Below, in pieces: positions 27,758-37,481 of a stretch of DNA of 64,000 nt; position 1 is the stretch's first letter, and each line of letters begins with the position of its first letter. Made by a program: the position numbers and the translations under genes. This stretch comes from Marinomonas algicola (GTDB lineage: Bacteria > Pseudomonadota > Gammaproteobacteria > Pseudomonadales > Marinomonadaceae): the NCBI RefSeq assembly GCF_014805825.1, contig NZ_CP061941.1, forward strand, positions 62,001 through 126,000, given 5' to 3'. The notes below the pieces were generated by a model, which searched no databases, had not been told where the DNA came from, and was given only the letters and a program-made list of their open reading frames with translations.

Positions 27758-28533
27758 CTGAATTGACTCTGATCAATCTACTGGCCGACATTCCCAACCA
27801 AATTGCTCGACCAGAGCATGCGTTATCGTTAACTTTTCAAGCGAGGCAGATGTGGGGTATTTTGGGCCCCAATGGCGTAGGGAAAACCACTTTACTGCAT
27901 ACTTTAGCCGCTTTGAAAGCATCAGCAATAGGGTGTATTGAATTAAATAATCGGCCCATTAACACCATACATCGTGTAACATTGGCGCAGAAAATTGGCA
28001 TCATGTTTCAAGAACATCAAGACGGTTTTCCTGCCACTGTGTTAGAAACCGTCTTATTAGGACGTTTTCCTCACTTGTCTCCTTGGGAAATGGAGAACCA
28101 ACATGACCTTGACTTAGCTCTCGTCGCATTAGATCGTTTGGATTTAACGCCTTTTCGTGAGCGAGCGTTAAGCAGTTTATCTGGAGGAGAGCGGCAACGA
28201 GCCGCATTAGCTACTTTAATGGCTCAAGACCCAGAGGTTTGGCTGGTGGATGAACCAACAAATCATCTGGACTTACATTATCAAGTTGCTGTAATGGGGC
28301 TATTACAAGAGCAAGCCAGAATAGGGAAAGCGGTGGTCATGTCTCTGCACGATGTGAATGTTGCCGCCCAATGGTGCTCTCATATTCTACTTTTGTATCC
28401 AGACCGTCCACCGATTTGGGGAAAAGCCAGCGATTTGCTCACTCAAACTAATCTAGAACCGCTTTATCGACAAAAACTTGCCATGACGGAACTCAATGGC
28501 AAACCTCTTTTTGTCCCTGTAAGCGAACAGTAG
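27754..28533 (+). CDS. btuD: Cobalamin ABC transporter ATPase
   Basis: The 259-residue ATPase has Walker A GPNGVGKTT near residue 37, signature LSGGERQRAA near 142 and Walker B VWLVDEPTNHLD near 162. It drives B12 uptake with BtuC and BtuF. A longer frame opens at 27628, but the ATG at 27754 overlaps the btuC stop as ATGA and gives the normal family length. Confidence 0.93.
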   Translation: MTELTLINLLADIPNQIARPEHALSLTFQARQMWGILGPNGVGKTTLLHTLAALKASAIGCIELNNRPINTIHRVTLAQKIGIMFQEHQDGFPATVLETVLLGRFPHLSPWEMENQHDLDLALVALDRLDLTPFRERALSSLSGGERQRAALATLMAQDPEVWLVDEPTNHLDLHYQVAVMGLLQEQARIGKAVVMSLHDVNVAAQWCSHILLLYPDRPPIWGKASDLLTQTNLEPLYRQKLAMTELNGKPLFVPVSEQ

Positions 28534-28534
28534 A

Positions 28535-28866
28535 TTGTGCTTTAGCGCAATAATGATCAGTAATATCAAGGTGTTTTCGGGTTAAATCAAACGAAAAGGT
28601 TGTGCTTTAGCTCAATAATAGTCAGAAATATCAACGTCTTATCGGGCTAAATCGCGCGAAAAGTAGGTTGTGCTTTAGCGCAACAAGGATCAGTAATATC
28701 AACGTATTGTCGGCCTGAAGGCCGACCTACAGGATGCAATAATGATCGATAATATCAAGGTGTTGTCGGGGGATCAGGGCATTGTCGGCCTGAAGGCCGA
28801 CCTACAGGACGCAACAATTATTAATAATATCAACGTCTTGTCGGGCTAGAGCCCGACAAGACGTTG
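28535..28866. repeat. Tandem array of five REP-like units, ending in a perfect palindrome
   Basis: About 330 bases between btuD and the adhesin gene are built of five related units of roughly 65-75 bases. Shared blocks are GTTGTGCTTTAGCGCAA, ATCAGTAATATCAACGT and a palindromic core. GTCGGCCTGAAGGCCGAC occurs exactly twice (28709-28726 and 28784-28801). The last unit holds a 17-base perfect inverted repeat with a 2-base loop: CAACGTCTTGTCGGGCT (28831-28847) and its complement (28850-28866). That stem lies just past the adhesin stop and may end both converging transcripts. Confidence 0.8.
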
Positions 28867-28870
28867 TGGT

Positions 28871-31800
28871 TTAAATCATCAGACCGTCGCCCACCACTTC
28901 CTCTTGATAGCTTGGCATCCCTGTTAAGAGCACAAAACCGTCTTCTCTCGATAGATTCGTATCCAGCCTTGACGTCCAGTAATCCACTTCGGTTTCGTTC
29001 AGCGGTGTCTCGATCACCGCGTTGGATACTTGCTCCACAAAGCTTCTATTATCCAATGCCCCCCATTTGGCTTGGTATTGCTCTGATGTCATCAGCGCTT
29101 GAGCTTGCCCAAACAGAGTGAGGCCACTTTCTTGATACTGACTTAATTCCTCTAAAGTAACGCTTTCTCCAGTCACCAGTTGTTTCAGGGCGGCAAGGTA
29201 TTTCAGTGTGTAGGCGGATAAGTTTGTGGCGGCGAAGTTCTCAGTGGTGTCCGAGAAGGTAACCACTTCAACGCTGTTCAGGGTATCCGTTTCCACATAG
29301 GCTTTATCTGTATACACCAAGGTGATTTTGCCGTCAGAGGTTAAGAGAGTTTGGTAATCGGTGGAGGCTCTAAATTGCTGCGCTGTATCGATGCCGGTGC
29401 CACCGTTAAGGATGTCGCTGCCATGACCGCCAATCAGCGTATCGTTACCGTCACCGCCGTTGAGTATGTCTTCACCCGCGTCTGGCATTAAACCGCTTTC
29501 GGCTACATCCAGGGTCTGAGCCAATTGCAAATTACCACTGTTGTCAGCCATCAAGGCCGTTGACTTGCTGTTATCGACTAATTGCACTAACCAGGATTCA
29601 AGTGTTGTGCCACTATTCATCTGGCTGACCGCACTGTTGATGTCTTGCTGGGTGACGTTATTGGCTCCCCACATGGCATTCAGCAGGCCGCTGACTTGCG
29701 TTTGCACGTCGGTTTGATCGGTAAAACCTGACTTGGCTTGCCAAAAATCCAGTGCCAGAGTCGCTAATTGATCCACATTGTGTTGGCCCGATGCAAAATC
29801 ATTTAACTCGGCAAGGGTCGGTCGCGCTCCAACCACGGCGGTATATAAAACGGCAATGGTTTTTAAACGCGCGACATCAGAGGCCAAGAAAGCATAGTCT
29901 TGGTTGCCTTGAAGCACAAAGCCAGCTTGGTCAAAGTTTGCGACGTTTGCTTGAGAGGTATCAACCGCAAGCGCTTCGCCTTCGATGATGTACACAGGTC
30001 GAGTATACCAATCGCCAGTAAATGACGACGATACCGCGCCTAAATCAGAGAAGTCAGCATCATCAGGTATGTAGGTGGTTTGTATTTTGCCATCGGCTGT
30101 TAAGCTAAAGGTGAATTCTCCTTTGCTTTGTTGGCCGCCTTGAAGTACGTCATCACCGGTGCCGCCATTTAAGGTGTCGTTACCCGTGCCACCAACGACG
30201 GTATCGTTGCCCGCGTCCCCGAATAAGAAATCATCACCGCCTTTGGAGCCGATAAGATCATTGCCATCACCAGCGTGCAGTTCATCGTCTTCCGCACCGA
30301 GGATAATATCTTGGTTACCCGCGCCTGCGAAGACCACGTTTTTACCCGCACCACCGCGGACTTGAATACCGCTGCCCACGATAACAGCAAACTCTATGTC
30401 GCTTAGATCCAATACGGTGCCAGGCGACAGTTGACGGGCATCAATGACGAGCGCTTCTTCTTGTGTGGTATCTGAAGTACCTGATACCTTAATGGTTGTG
30501 CCACTGGAGCTTTGGTTTTGACCTAGTTCCAGTACCACTTCATTCACCCAAAGTTGGTTGCCTGCATCAGACGCCTCATTTAAAAAGGTTTGACCTTTTG
30601 CGAGTGCTTCGTCCTTGTCCGACCCTGCGGTTGAGAACTTATTGATTAGACTGACGAGATCGGTTTCTGCATTTTTGGTTTTGGCGGTATTGTTGGCTCT
30701 CGCTTTGATACCAACGCCTGTTGGTAAACTGACGGTGGTGACTACCACGTTACCTGCGTCATCAGAGAAATGCAGAGGCACATCGGCCGATTCAGACGCT
30801 GGGTTTGTGTCTGAGCGGTCTGCTGTCGTTGGGAAAACGGATATGACGTCAATTGCCTCCCCATTTTCATCTTCTTCTGTGGAAGAGCTAACAAATGCGC
30901 CATCAACAACGGTTGCATCCGCTGGCGGAGCGGTTGGTGTCGTTGGTGTTTCTGGTACAGGCGTTACGCCAAACGAAAAGGTATTCGGCGTTGTATCTAT
31001 TGTATTTATTGAACCTGAGTCATCAATCACACTAAAGGTGAAAGCATCATTACCAAACGCGGTAGGCGCATACACTAAATTGCCTAAATCGGCGAGATTA
31101 ATAATCTGTCCGTCGGTTACGGTGACCCCTGATAGTGTTAGTAGACCGCTGTCTAGCGACTGCACATCAATGCGTATACCAGATAATCCGTCGTTTTCCA
31201 CATCGGTTAGGGTAAAGTCAGAGGCGGCAAAGGTATGCGCTTGTAAGCCACTAATGGAAACGGATTTATCGGCGCCTTCTGGCGCGTCATTGACGTCGTT
31301 TACACTGACCACAACCGCTTGGGTATCGGTCAAGGTGCCGGTGCCATCATCGGTGGCGATTACATTGAAGCTGTAACTGGCTTTGGTTTCGTAATCGGCG
31401 GAGTCGTTGAGTGTCACCACCCCAGTGGTCGCGTTGATGTTGAGTTGCTCCGCATCGTCACCTGATAAACTGTAGGTGACGGTGTCGTCGTCCACATCCG
31501 AGGCGGTGGCGGTGTAAATCGCGGTACTGGTGGCGGCATTTTCATTGACACTCCCCGTCGCACCAGAGGTGATGACAGGCGCGTCGTTCACGGCTGACAC
31601 AGCAATGTCACGAGTGCTCGTACCCTGGTTGCCTGCGCCATCAGTCAAGTTAAAGGTTACGGTGCGGGCTGAACTGCTGGGGCTCTCTGATGTGTTGTGG
31701 TAGCGAATCGCCTGAAGCACCTCTTGAATATTGGCCGCTGTTGCGGATGATAGGAAGGTGAGTGTCCAGGTTGTGTTGTTGGTGACACTCGAGGTGGTTA

Positions 31801-34800
31801 CTGTGCCTATGCTCGTTGTATCGGAACGTAAATCGGTTCCGTTGATGTTAATGCCAGTTGCTGTCCCCGTTGCTAGAGACAGAGTATCGGATGCTTCAGC
31901 ATTGGCCGAAATTTGTACGGTCAATACAGAAGAGCCTGAACTTCCTGCTTCGGTTAATGTCATCGCACTGTCAATCGCCGCGGCTACATCATTCTCCGTA
32001 TAAGCGAGTGAACCGCTCGTAATGGTCACAGTTGGATTCGTGGTGTCGATGGTGACCGTTAATCCTGATGAAGCGACTGAGACATTGCCCGCGGCATCGG
32101 TGGATTTGGTGGTAAGCGTGTGCGCACCGTCTGTTAAGGCTCTGGATGTGATTGACCAGTTGCCTGAACCGTCTGCAGTAGTCGAGCCTAATGAAGTGGT
32201 GCCATCCGTATCGTACAGGGTGACGGTCGCATTGGCTTCCGCGGTTCCTGTTACCGTGGGTGTGGTGTCGCTCGTGATGTTGTCACTATTCGACGAGCCA
32301 GAATCGGAAGCATCAGCAAGATCGGCAACCGACAGCGCATTTGGCGCGGCGGTGTCAATGGTGACCGTTAATCCTGATGAAGCAACTGAGACATTGCCCG
32401 CGGCATCGGTGGATTTGGTGGTTAAGGTGTGTGCACCGTCTGTTAAGGCACTGGAGGTAATTGACCAATTGCCTGAACCGTCGGCCGTAACCGAGCCCAA
32501 TGAGGTGGTGCCGCTGCCGTTGGTATCGTACAGAGTGACGGTCGCATTGGCTTCCGCTGTTCCTGTCAGTGTGGGCGTAGTGGTGCTGGTGATGTTGTCA
32601 CTATTCGACGAGCCAGAATCGGAAGCATCAGCAAGATCGGCTACCGACGGCGCATTGGGTGCGGTGGAGTCAATGGTGACCGTTAAGGCCGATGAGGCAA
32701 CCGAGGTATTGCTAGCGGTATCCGTGGCTTTGGTGGTTAAGTTGTGGTCACCCTCCGTTAATGTACTGGATGTGATTGACCAATTGCCTGAACCGTCTGC
32801 AGTAGTCGAGCCTAATGAAGTGGTGCCATCCGTATCGTACAGGGTGACGGTCGCATTGGCTTCCGCGGTTCCTGTTACCGTGGGTGTGGTGTCGCTCGTG
32901 ATGTTGTCACTATTCGACGAGCCAGAATCGGAAGCATCAGCAAGATCGGCAACCGACAGCGCATTTGGCGCGGCGGTGTCAATGGTGACCGTTAATCCTG
33001 ATGAAGCGACTGAGACATTGCCCGCGGCATCGGTGGATTTGGTGGTAAGCGTGTGCGCACCGTCTGTTAAGGCACTGGATGTGATTGACCAGTTGCCTGA
33101 ACCGTCTGCAGTAGTCGAGCCTAATGAAGTGGTGCCATCCGTATCGTACAGGGTGACGGTCGCATTGGCTTCCGCGGTTCCTGTTACCGTGGGTGTGGTG
33201 TCGCTCGTGATGTTGTCACTATTCGACGAGCCAGAATCGGAAGCATCAGCAAGATCGGCAACCGACAGCGCATTTGGCGCGGCGGTGTCGATGGTGACCG
33301 TTAATCCTGCTGAAGCAACTGAGGTATTGCCCGCGGCGTCCGTGGCTTTGGTGGTTAAGGTGTGTGCACCGTCTGTTAAGGCACTGGATGTGATTGACCA
33401 GTTGCCTGAACCGTCTGCGGTAACCGAGCCTAATGAAGTGGTGCCATCCGTATCGTAAAGGGTAACGCTGGCGCCTGCTTCGGCGGTACCTGTCACCGTG
33501 GGTGTGGTGTCGTTGGTGATGTTGTCACTATTCGACGAGCCAGAATCTGAGGCGTTAGCAAGATCGGCTACCGATGGCGCACTTGGTGCCGCGGTGTCGA
33601 TGGTGACAGTTAATCCTGCTGAAGCAACTGAGGTATTACCCGCGGCGTCCGTGGCTTTGGTAGTTAAAGTTTGGTCACCCTCCATTAATGTATTGGATGT
33701 GATTGACCAATTGCCTGAACCGTCTGCGGTAACCGAACCCAATGAGGTGCTGCCGTCGGTATCGTACAGGGTGACGGTGGCATTGGCTTCCGCGGTGCCT
33801 GTTACCGTTGGTGTGGTGTCGTTGGTAACGTTATCTGTGCTTGATGAGCCAGAATCGGATGCAGAGGACAGATCTGCTACCGACGGCGCATTGGGTGCGT
33901 CGGTGTCAATGGTGACCGTTAAGGCCGATGAGGCAACCGAGGTATTGCCAGCGGCATCCCTGGCTTTGGTGGTTAAGTTGTGGTCACCCTCCGTTAATGT
34001 ACTGGATGTGATTGACCAGTTGCCTGAACCGTCGGCGGTAACCGAGCCCAATTCTGTACTACCATCGGTATCGTAAAGTATGACCGTGGAATTGGCTTCG
34101 GCGTTACCGCTGATCGAAGGTGTTGTAATGCTCGTTACGTCATCAGAAGAAGAGCTTCCTGAGTCACTAGCAATGAGGAGATCAAGACCACTTGGCGCAT
34201 CAGGGGCAACTATATCAGGAGTGCCGACAGTATAAGACTCACTTGATCCGGTGGGTGATACATTAACTAATAAATTACTATGGGTGTCTGAAATATTGTG
34301 ACTACTTGAGAGCGCAACTGAAACAGTGCCATTTAAATCCGCGAGGTTTCCGCCAGACAGTGTTAAGTGGTAGGTAGAATCATTAACAGTAGAAAGGCTT
34401 GCTGTTGCAGTGGTGCCTGAAATGATGAAATCATCGCTCGTAACATTCGCTACTGATTCAGAAAAGACCACTTCAAATGTCAATGAATCGTCTTCGGTTT
34501 GAGCTTCACTAGGGGAGTAGCGAGTTATGGAAGTAACGGTTGGTGCAACGGTGTCAACAGTATGAACTGTTCCGCTATTGTACTCAGCAAACAGTGTATT
34601 TTGATTATCTATTATATCTGTTCCAGCTTTAATATCTAATCGAGTCGTTCCTTCTCCTTCTAGTGAGTCTACTGTGACCGTGTAAGTTGTTCCGCTCCCG
34701 TTAATTTCACTAATGTTACCGGAAGCGGTTCCAGTTGTGGTTAGCTGGAAGTCATCTATTGTTACGTTAGAAACAGCTGAAGTAAAAGTAACAGTGTAAT

Positions 34801-35191
34801 CAACAGCAGTGGAACTAGCTGGTTTGTTTTCTGGAATCGTAGTGGCTGAGAAAATGATAGAAACTATATCAGAAGCCACATATCCACTGGAGTAGTAATC
34901 ATCACGAAAATAAAAGGTGTTCGTACCAACAGCTAAAGGGGACCCTGAATATTTATAGACATAGCTGTAATTGTTAACATCGCTAGATTCAAGAGTTAAC
35001 AAATGGTCTACTGATGCATCGTAAGTGGTGTTGTCATCCAAGCTTAGCCAGACGACTCTGTCGTTGTTGCTATTTACGTAGTAGTAAGTGTTTACTTTAA
35101 ACAGGAGGTTGTTATTAAGGCTTGTTTCTCCATCATAATTGTTTTCGCCATCATCAGATACTGGCGCTAGTGATATGTAAGGTCCACACAT
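28871..35191 (-). CDS. Giant RTX adhesin with Ig-like and cadherin-like repeats
   Basis: This 2106-residue, Asp/Ser/Thr-rich secreted protein has no signal peptide. In order: an unrecognised N-terminus starting MCGPYISL; SbsA/Ig-like domains (about 110-320); seven tandem Ig-like units of about 102 residues (about 330-1050), each with TVTGTAEANATVTLYD and DGSGNWSITS; a cadherin-like repeat (about 1200-1307); calcium-binding nonapeptides GGxGxDxx (about 1615-1690, again 1900-1937); and two DUF4214-like helical domains (about 1775-1885 and 1990-2104). RTX repeats without a signal peptide imply type I secretion, but no HlyB/HlyD/TolC genes are nearby. AAAGGATAAG precedes the ATG. A role in adhesion or biofilm is inferred. 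Confidence 0.9.
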   Translation of the reverse strand: MCGPYISLAPVSDDGENNYDGETSLNNNLLFKVNTYYYVNSNNDRVVWLSLDDNTTYDASVDHLLTLESSDVNNYSYVYKYSGSPLAVGTNTFYFRDDYYSSGYVASDIVSIIFSATTIPENKPASSTAVDYTVTFTSAVSNVTIDDFQLTTTGTASGNISEINGSGTTYTVTVDSLEGEGTTRLDIKAGTDIIDNQNTLFAEYNSGTVHTVDTVAPTVTSITRYSPSEAQTEDDSLTFEVVFSESVANVTSDDFIISGTTATASLSTVNDSTYHLTLSGGNLADLNGTVSVALSSSHNISDTHSNLLVNVSPTGSSESYTVGTPDIVAPDAPSGLDLLIASDSGSSSSDDVTSITTPSISGNAEANSTVILYDTDGSTELGSVTADGSGNWSITSSTLTEGDHNLTTKARDAAGNTSVASSALTVTIDTDAPNAPSVADLSSASDSGSSSTDNVTNDTTPTVTGTAEANATVTLYDTDGSTSLGSVTADGSGNWSITSNTLMEGDQTLTTKATDAAGNTSVASAGLTVTIDTAAPSAPSVADLANASDSGSSNSDNITNDTTPTVTGTAEAGASVTLYDTDGTTSLGSVTADGSGNWSITSSALTDGAHTLTTKATDAAGNTSVASAGLTVTIDTAAPNALSVADLADASDSGSSNSDNITSDTTPTVTGTAEANATVTLYDTDGTTSLGSTTADGSGNWSITSSALTDGAHTLTTKSTDAAGNVSVASSGLTVTIDTAAPNALSVADLADASDSGSSNSDNITSDTTPTVTGTAEANATVTLYDTDGTTSLGSTTADGSGNWSITSSTLTEGDHNLTTKATDTASNTSVASSALTVTIDSTAPNAPSVADLADASDSGSSNSDNITSTTTPTLTGTAEANATVTLYDTNGSGTTSLGSVTADGSGNWSITSSALTDGAHTLTTKSTDAAGNVSVASSGLTVTIDTAAPNALSVADLADASDSGSSNSDNITSDTTPTVTGTAEANATVTLYDTDGTTSLGSTTADGSGNWSITSRALTDGAHTLTTKSTDAAGNVSVASSGLTVTIDTTNPTVTITSGSLAYTENDVAAAIDSAMTLTEAGSSGSSVLTVQISANAEASDTLSLATGTATGININGTDLRSDTTSIGTVTTSSVTNNTTWTLTFLSSATAANIQEVLQAIRYHNTSESPSSSARTVTFNLTDGAGNQGTSTRDIAVSAVNDAPVITSGATGSVNENAATSTAIYTATASDVDDDTVTYSLSGDDAEQLNINATTGVVTLNDSADYETKASYSFNVIATDDGTGTLTDTQAVVVSVNDVNDAPEGADKSVSISGLQAHTFAASDFTLTDVENDGLSGIRIDVQSLDSGLLTLSGVTVTDGQIINLADLGNLVYAPTAFGNDAFTFSVIDDSGSINTIDTTPNTFSFGVTPVPETPTTPTAPPADATVVDGAFVSSSTEEDENGEAIDVISVFPTTADRSDTNPASESADVPLHFSDDAGNVVVTTVSLPTGVGIKARANNTAKTKNAETDLVSLINKFSTAGSDKDEALAKGQTFLNEASDAGNQLWVNEVVLELGQNQSSSGTTIKVSGTSDTTQEEALVIDARQLSPGTVLDLSDIEFAVIVGSGIQVRGGAGKNVVFAGAGNQDIILGAEDDELHAGDGNDLIGSKGGDDFLFGDAGNDTVVGGTGNDTLNGGTGDDVLQGGQQSKGEFTFSLTADGKIQTTYIPDDADFSDLGAVSSSFTGDWYTRPVYIIEGEALAVDTSQANVANFDQAGFVLQGNQDYAFLASDVARLKTIAVLYTAVVGARPTLAELNDFASGQHNVDQLATLALDFWQAKSGFTDQTDVQTQVSGLLNAMWGANNVTQQDINSAVSQMNSGTTLESWLVQLVDNSKSTALMADNSGNLQLAQTLDVAESGLMPDAGEDILNGGDGNDTLIGGHGSDILNGGTGIDTAQQFRASTDYQTLLTSDGKITLVYTDKAYVETDTLNSVEVVTFSDTTENFAATNLSAYTLKYLAALKQLVTGESVTLEELSQYQESGLTLFGQAQALMTSEQYQAKWGALDNRSFVEQVSNAVIETPLNETEVDYWTSRLDTNLSREDGFVLLTGMPSYQEEVVGDGLMI
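32050..34205 (-). repeat. Seven ~305-bp tandem repeats inside the adhesin gene
   Basis: Seven DNA units of about 305 bases encode the Ig-like domains. The units around 32061-32352 and 32990-33290 appear to differ by only one or two bases, and others differ by scattered changes. Such similarity allows unequal recombination, so repeat number may vary between strains and short-read assemblies may miscount them. Confidence 0.85.
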
Positions 35192-35195
35192 TTTC

Positions 35196-35654
35196 TTATC
35201 CTTTAATTTTTAAACTTAAACTACTGCCTAAATTTTCAGCACCTAAACTTTTTGAAAGCTTGACTGTGTTATCGACGTCTACACCACTGTTAATAGTCAA
35301 AAATAATTCCAAAGCGCCTTTTTCTTTTAAATAACGCTTCATCTTTCTAATCATGCTGGCCCCTAGGAAACCTCCTCGAGCCTCAGGTTTCACATAAAAT
35401 GATAAGTCAGCGCCGAACAGCTGCTCAGAGAAAAAGTATCTGGAAATTAGGCAGAAAGCGTAGCCAACGATCTGATCATCTTTAACGGCTAGAAAAACCT
35501 CATTATCTGGAGAGAGGATAAACTGCTTAGCTGTTGCAAGAGTGGCGCGACGGCTGAAAGTGGCGTGCTTCCAATTAAGTTCAGGGTAGGCATGGAATTC
35601 AACTAAATCAGCGATGGCTTTTAGGTCGCCAAGTGTTGCGATACGAACAGGCAT
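35196..35654 (-). CDS. GNAT family N-acetyltransferase coupled to the adhesin gene
   Basis: The 152-residue protein has a GNAT layout: RIATLGDLKAIADLVEF at the N-terminus, VFLAVKDDQIVGYAFC near residue 52, and the acetyl-CoA loop VKPEARGGFLGASMIRKMK near residue 88. Its stop lies 4 bases before the adhesin ATG, and the adhesin ribosome site is inside its last codons, so the two are probably one operon. The GNAT may modify the adhesin or its N-terminus, in loose analogy with RTX-activating acyltransferases that also have a GNAT-like fold; this is speculation. Nothing else in the sequence points to a substrate. Confidence 0.8.
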   Translation of the reverse strand: MPVRIATLGDLKAIADLVEFHAYPELNWKHATFSRRATLATAKQFILSPDNEVFLAVKDDQIVGYAFCLISRYFFSEQLFGADLSFYVKPEARGGFLGASMIRKMKRYLKEKGALELFLTINSGVDVDNTVKLSKSLGAENLGSSLSLKIKG

Positions 35655-35936
35655 AATTAACCCCTTCCAAAACTGATAATCATATGCTTACAGCAGTAAA
35701 GTACAAGTAAAAAATTGTATTTTATTAAGAGCGGTATGTCTTTATTTCAATAATAAAAAGTGAGCCTATTAATTTTGTGTTTGGTTAGTCTAGGGAATAT
35801 GCGAATAAGTTAGCTAATTAGCACTAAGTCGCTTGCTGACTTGATTTGCCTTTCAATTTTCTCCAAATCTCAGTGTTTAGCGTGTCTTGTTCCCTAGTTG
35901 GAGCCATAAAACTCCAACTACCGTCATCAAGACGGA
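35655..35936. other. AT-rich intergenic region
   Basis: This stretch lies between the GNAT gene and the transposase remnant. No gene was seen. It probably contains the GNAT-adhesin promoter and one end of the IS element; terminal inverted repeats could not be placed with confidence. Confidence 0.35.
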
Positions 35937-36890
35937 TTAACCTCGTGCAGACCTTATTATCTGATCCACTCGCAGTATGTTTCCCAGTGCAAACAACACT
36001 GCGAGCTTATTGTCATTTTTTGATAAGCCTTTATAGACTACTTTGCGGAAGCCAAACTGGCACTTGAGTATTCGAAACGGGTGCTCTACTTTTGCTCTGA
36101 TGCTCGCTTTTATGTACTCAGTGTTAATGGGCTTTTTATTAATACGGGGATGCTTCTTCCATTCCTGAACCTTGCTTGGTATCTCTGCAATCAACCAGTC
36201 CAACGTCTTATCTTTGGTTTCCTCACGTTTTTTTACGCCACGATATATCGAGTCAGCGGATACAAATAATTCATCCCCATGCATCAGTTCATGGATTTGC
36301 TTTAAGTCATGCTCATTGGCGAATGTGGTGGTAAAACTGTGCACCAAACCACGTTTAGCATCGACTCCAATATGTGCCTTCAATCCAAAGAACCATTGAT
36401 TTCCTTTCTTGGTATGGTGCCTTTCTGGGTAACGTGCTATATGCTTTATTTTTGGTCGAGCTAGCGGCGTCAATAATAGTCGCGTCAACGACAGTGCCTT
36501 CTGTGAAGTCAATACCTGAATTTGATAGCCATTTGTGGACTTTTTTAAAGAACCTACGCCCAAGCTTATGTTTCTCCAGTCAATGCCTGAAGTTTATAAT
36601 GGTGGTGTGATCAGGTATTACGCCTGCTAAGGATAACCCAGCAAACAGCCGCATAGAGGTAATCTCATAAAGCCCGTCCTCCATGGCAGGGTCTCCCATG
36701 TTGTACCAGTTCTGCATAAAGTGAATGCGTATCATGGTAGACAAAGGATAGGGGCAACGGCCGTTAACTGCTTTTGGATAGAAGGGTTCAATTTGGGCTT
36801 CAAGCTGCCGCCCAGGAATCAATTCATCCATTCGACCAAGGAAGAGTTCTTTGCGAGTTTTGCTGCGTTTGCTGGTAAATTCGGTGTCGG
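35937..36890 (-). pseudogene. IS5-family transposase remnant
   Basis: On the minus strand the reading begins near 36890 (DNFADTEFTSKRSKTRKELF), continues as MDELIPGRQLEAQIEPFYPK and GDPAMEDGLYEITSMRLFAGLSL, and ends with KGNQWFFGLKAHIGVD and RAKVEHPFRILKCQFG, all typical of IS5-type DDE transposases. It carries at least three lesions: a disrupted start (stop just before DNF), an in-frame TGA after NFRH where the family has Leu (about 36577-36579), and a frameshift between KNKA and RYPERHH (about 36435-36460). It cannot make an intact transposase. Confidence 0.9.
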
Positions 36891-37481
36891 CGAAATTATC
36901 TCATGTTACCGACTTAATCGCATGTTCCCTTATATTAGTAAACATTGCAACTTTCATATTTTTGTCGTATTTGGATGTCTTCATGTATCCTTTTTTAGAA
37001 AGTATTGGGAATATCATCATGCTGTATCGATGGAGCTCAGATTTTTGAGTTATCGAGAATTATCGGGATACATCCTGACTTTGTTATGACAGGGGAAGAT
37101 TGGCGTTTAGTGCAATGCTTGTAGGGCCACATAATGGCATATTCTTTATATCTTAAGGTTGTTAGATCGAAAAATTTGTGCTGAATTAGTCTACATCAGT
37201 CTGGATGAATCCGGCGAAGGTGATTTTTTTGAGAAAAATAGTGTCGATATATCTCATAGAAGCGAGCGACGTGTGTCAGTTTCTCTCCCTTGTACTGGTG
37301 TAAAAAATAAAAATGAAACAGCCTTCCTCTTACCTCCGGTAATACTCTCACCAAGGGTTCTTTGAGGCACAAGAATGACGCTTATCAAGTTATTGCCCCA
37401 TTAAAAGAACACGGTATGAATTGTCAATTTCACTTAGTATAAAGAACGCTCAAATTTTATGTGATGAACCGTAAAATGGCG
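36891..37481. other. Gene-poor region next to the IS remnant
   Basis: Nearly 600 bases without a gene I can support. Short open frames exist on the plus strand, but they lack ribosome sites and recognisable protein features. The region may be scar DNA left by the insertion sequence and its target. Confidence 0.4.

Noticed and set aside
28535..28866. Tandem repeats considered as a CRISPR array
   Set aside because: Units are imperfect, continuous and palindromic; there are no regular unique spacers and no cas genes.
30615..31376. 253-residue plus-strand open frame antisense to the adhesin
   Set aside because: Shadow of the adhesin coding frame, low-complexity Val/Ser/Thr composition and no start signals.
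32022..33458. 478-residue open frame on the plus strand inside the adhesin gene
   Set aside because: It is antisense to the repeated Ig-like domains, repeats with the same period and has no ribosome site. Its length follows from codon bias of the adhesin.
36721..37089. 122-residue plus-strand frame across the IS end
   Set aside because: It is mostly the antisense of the transposase N-terminus; no family features of its own.
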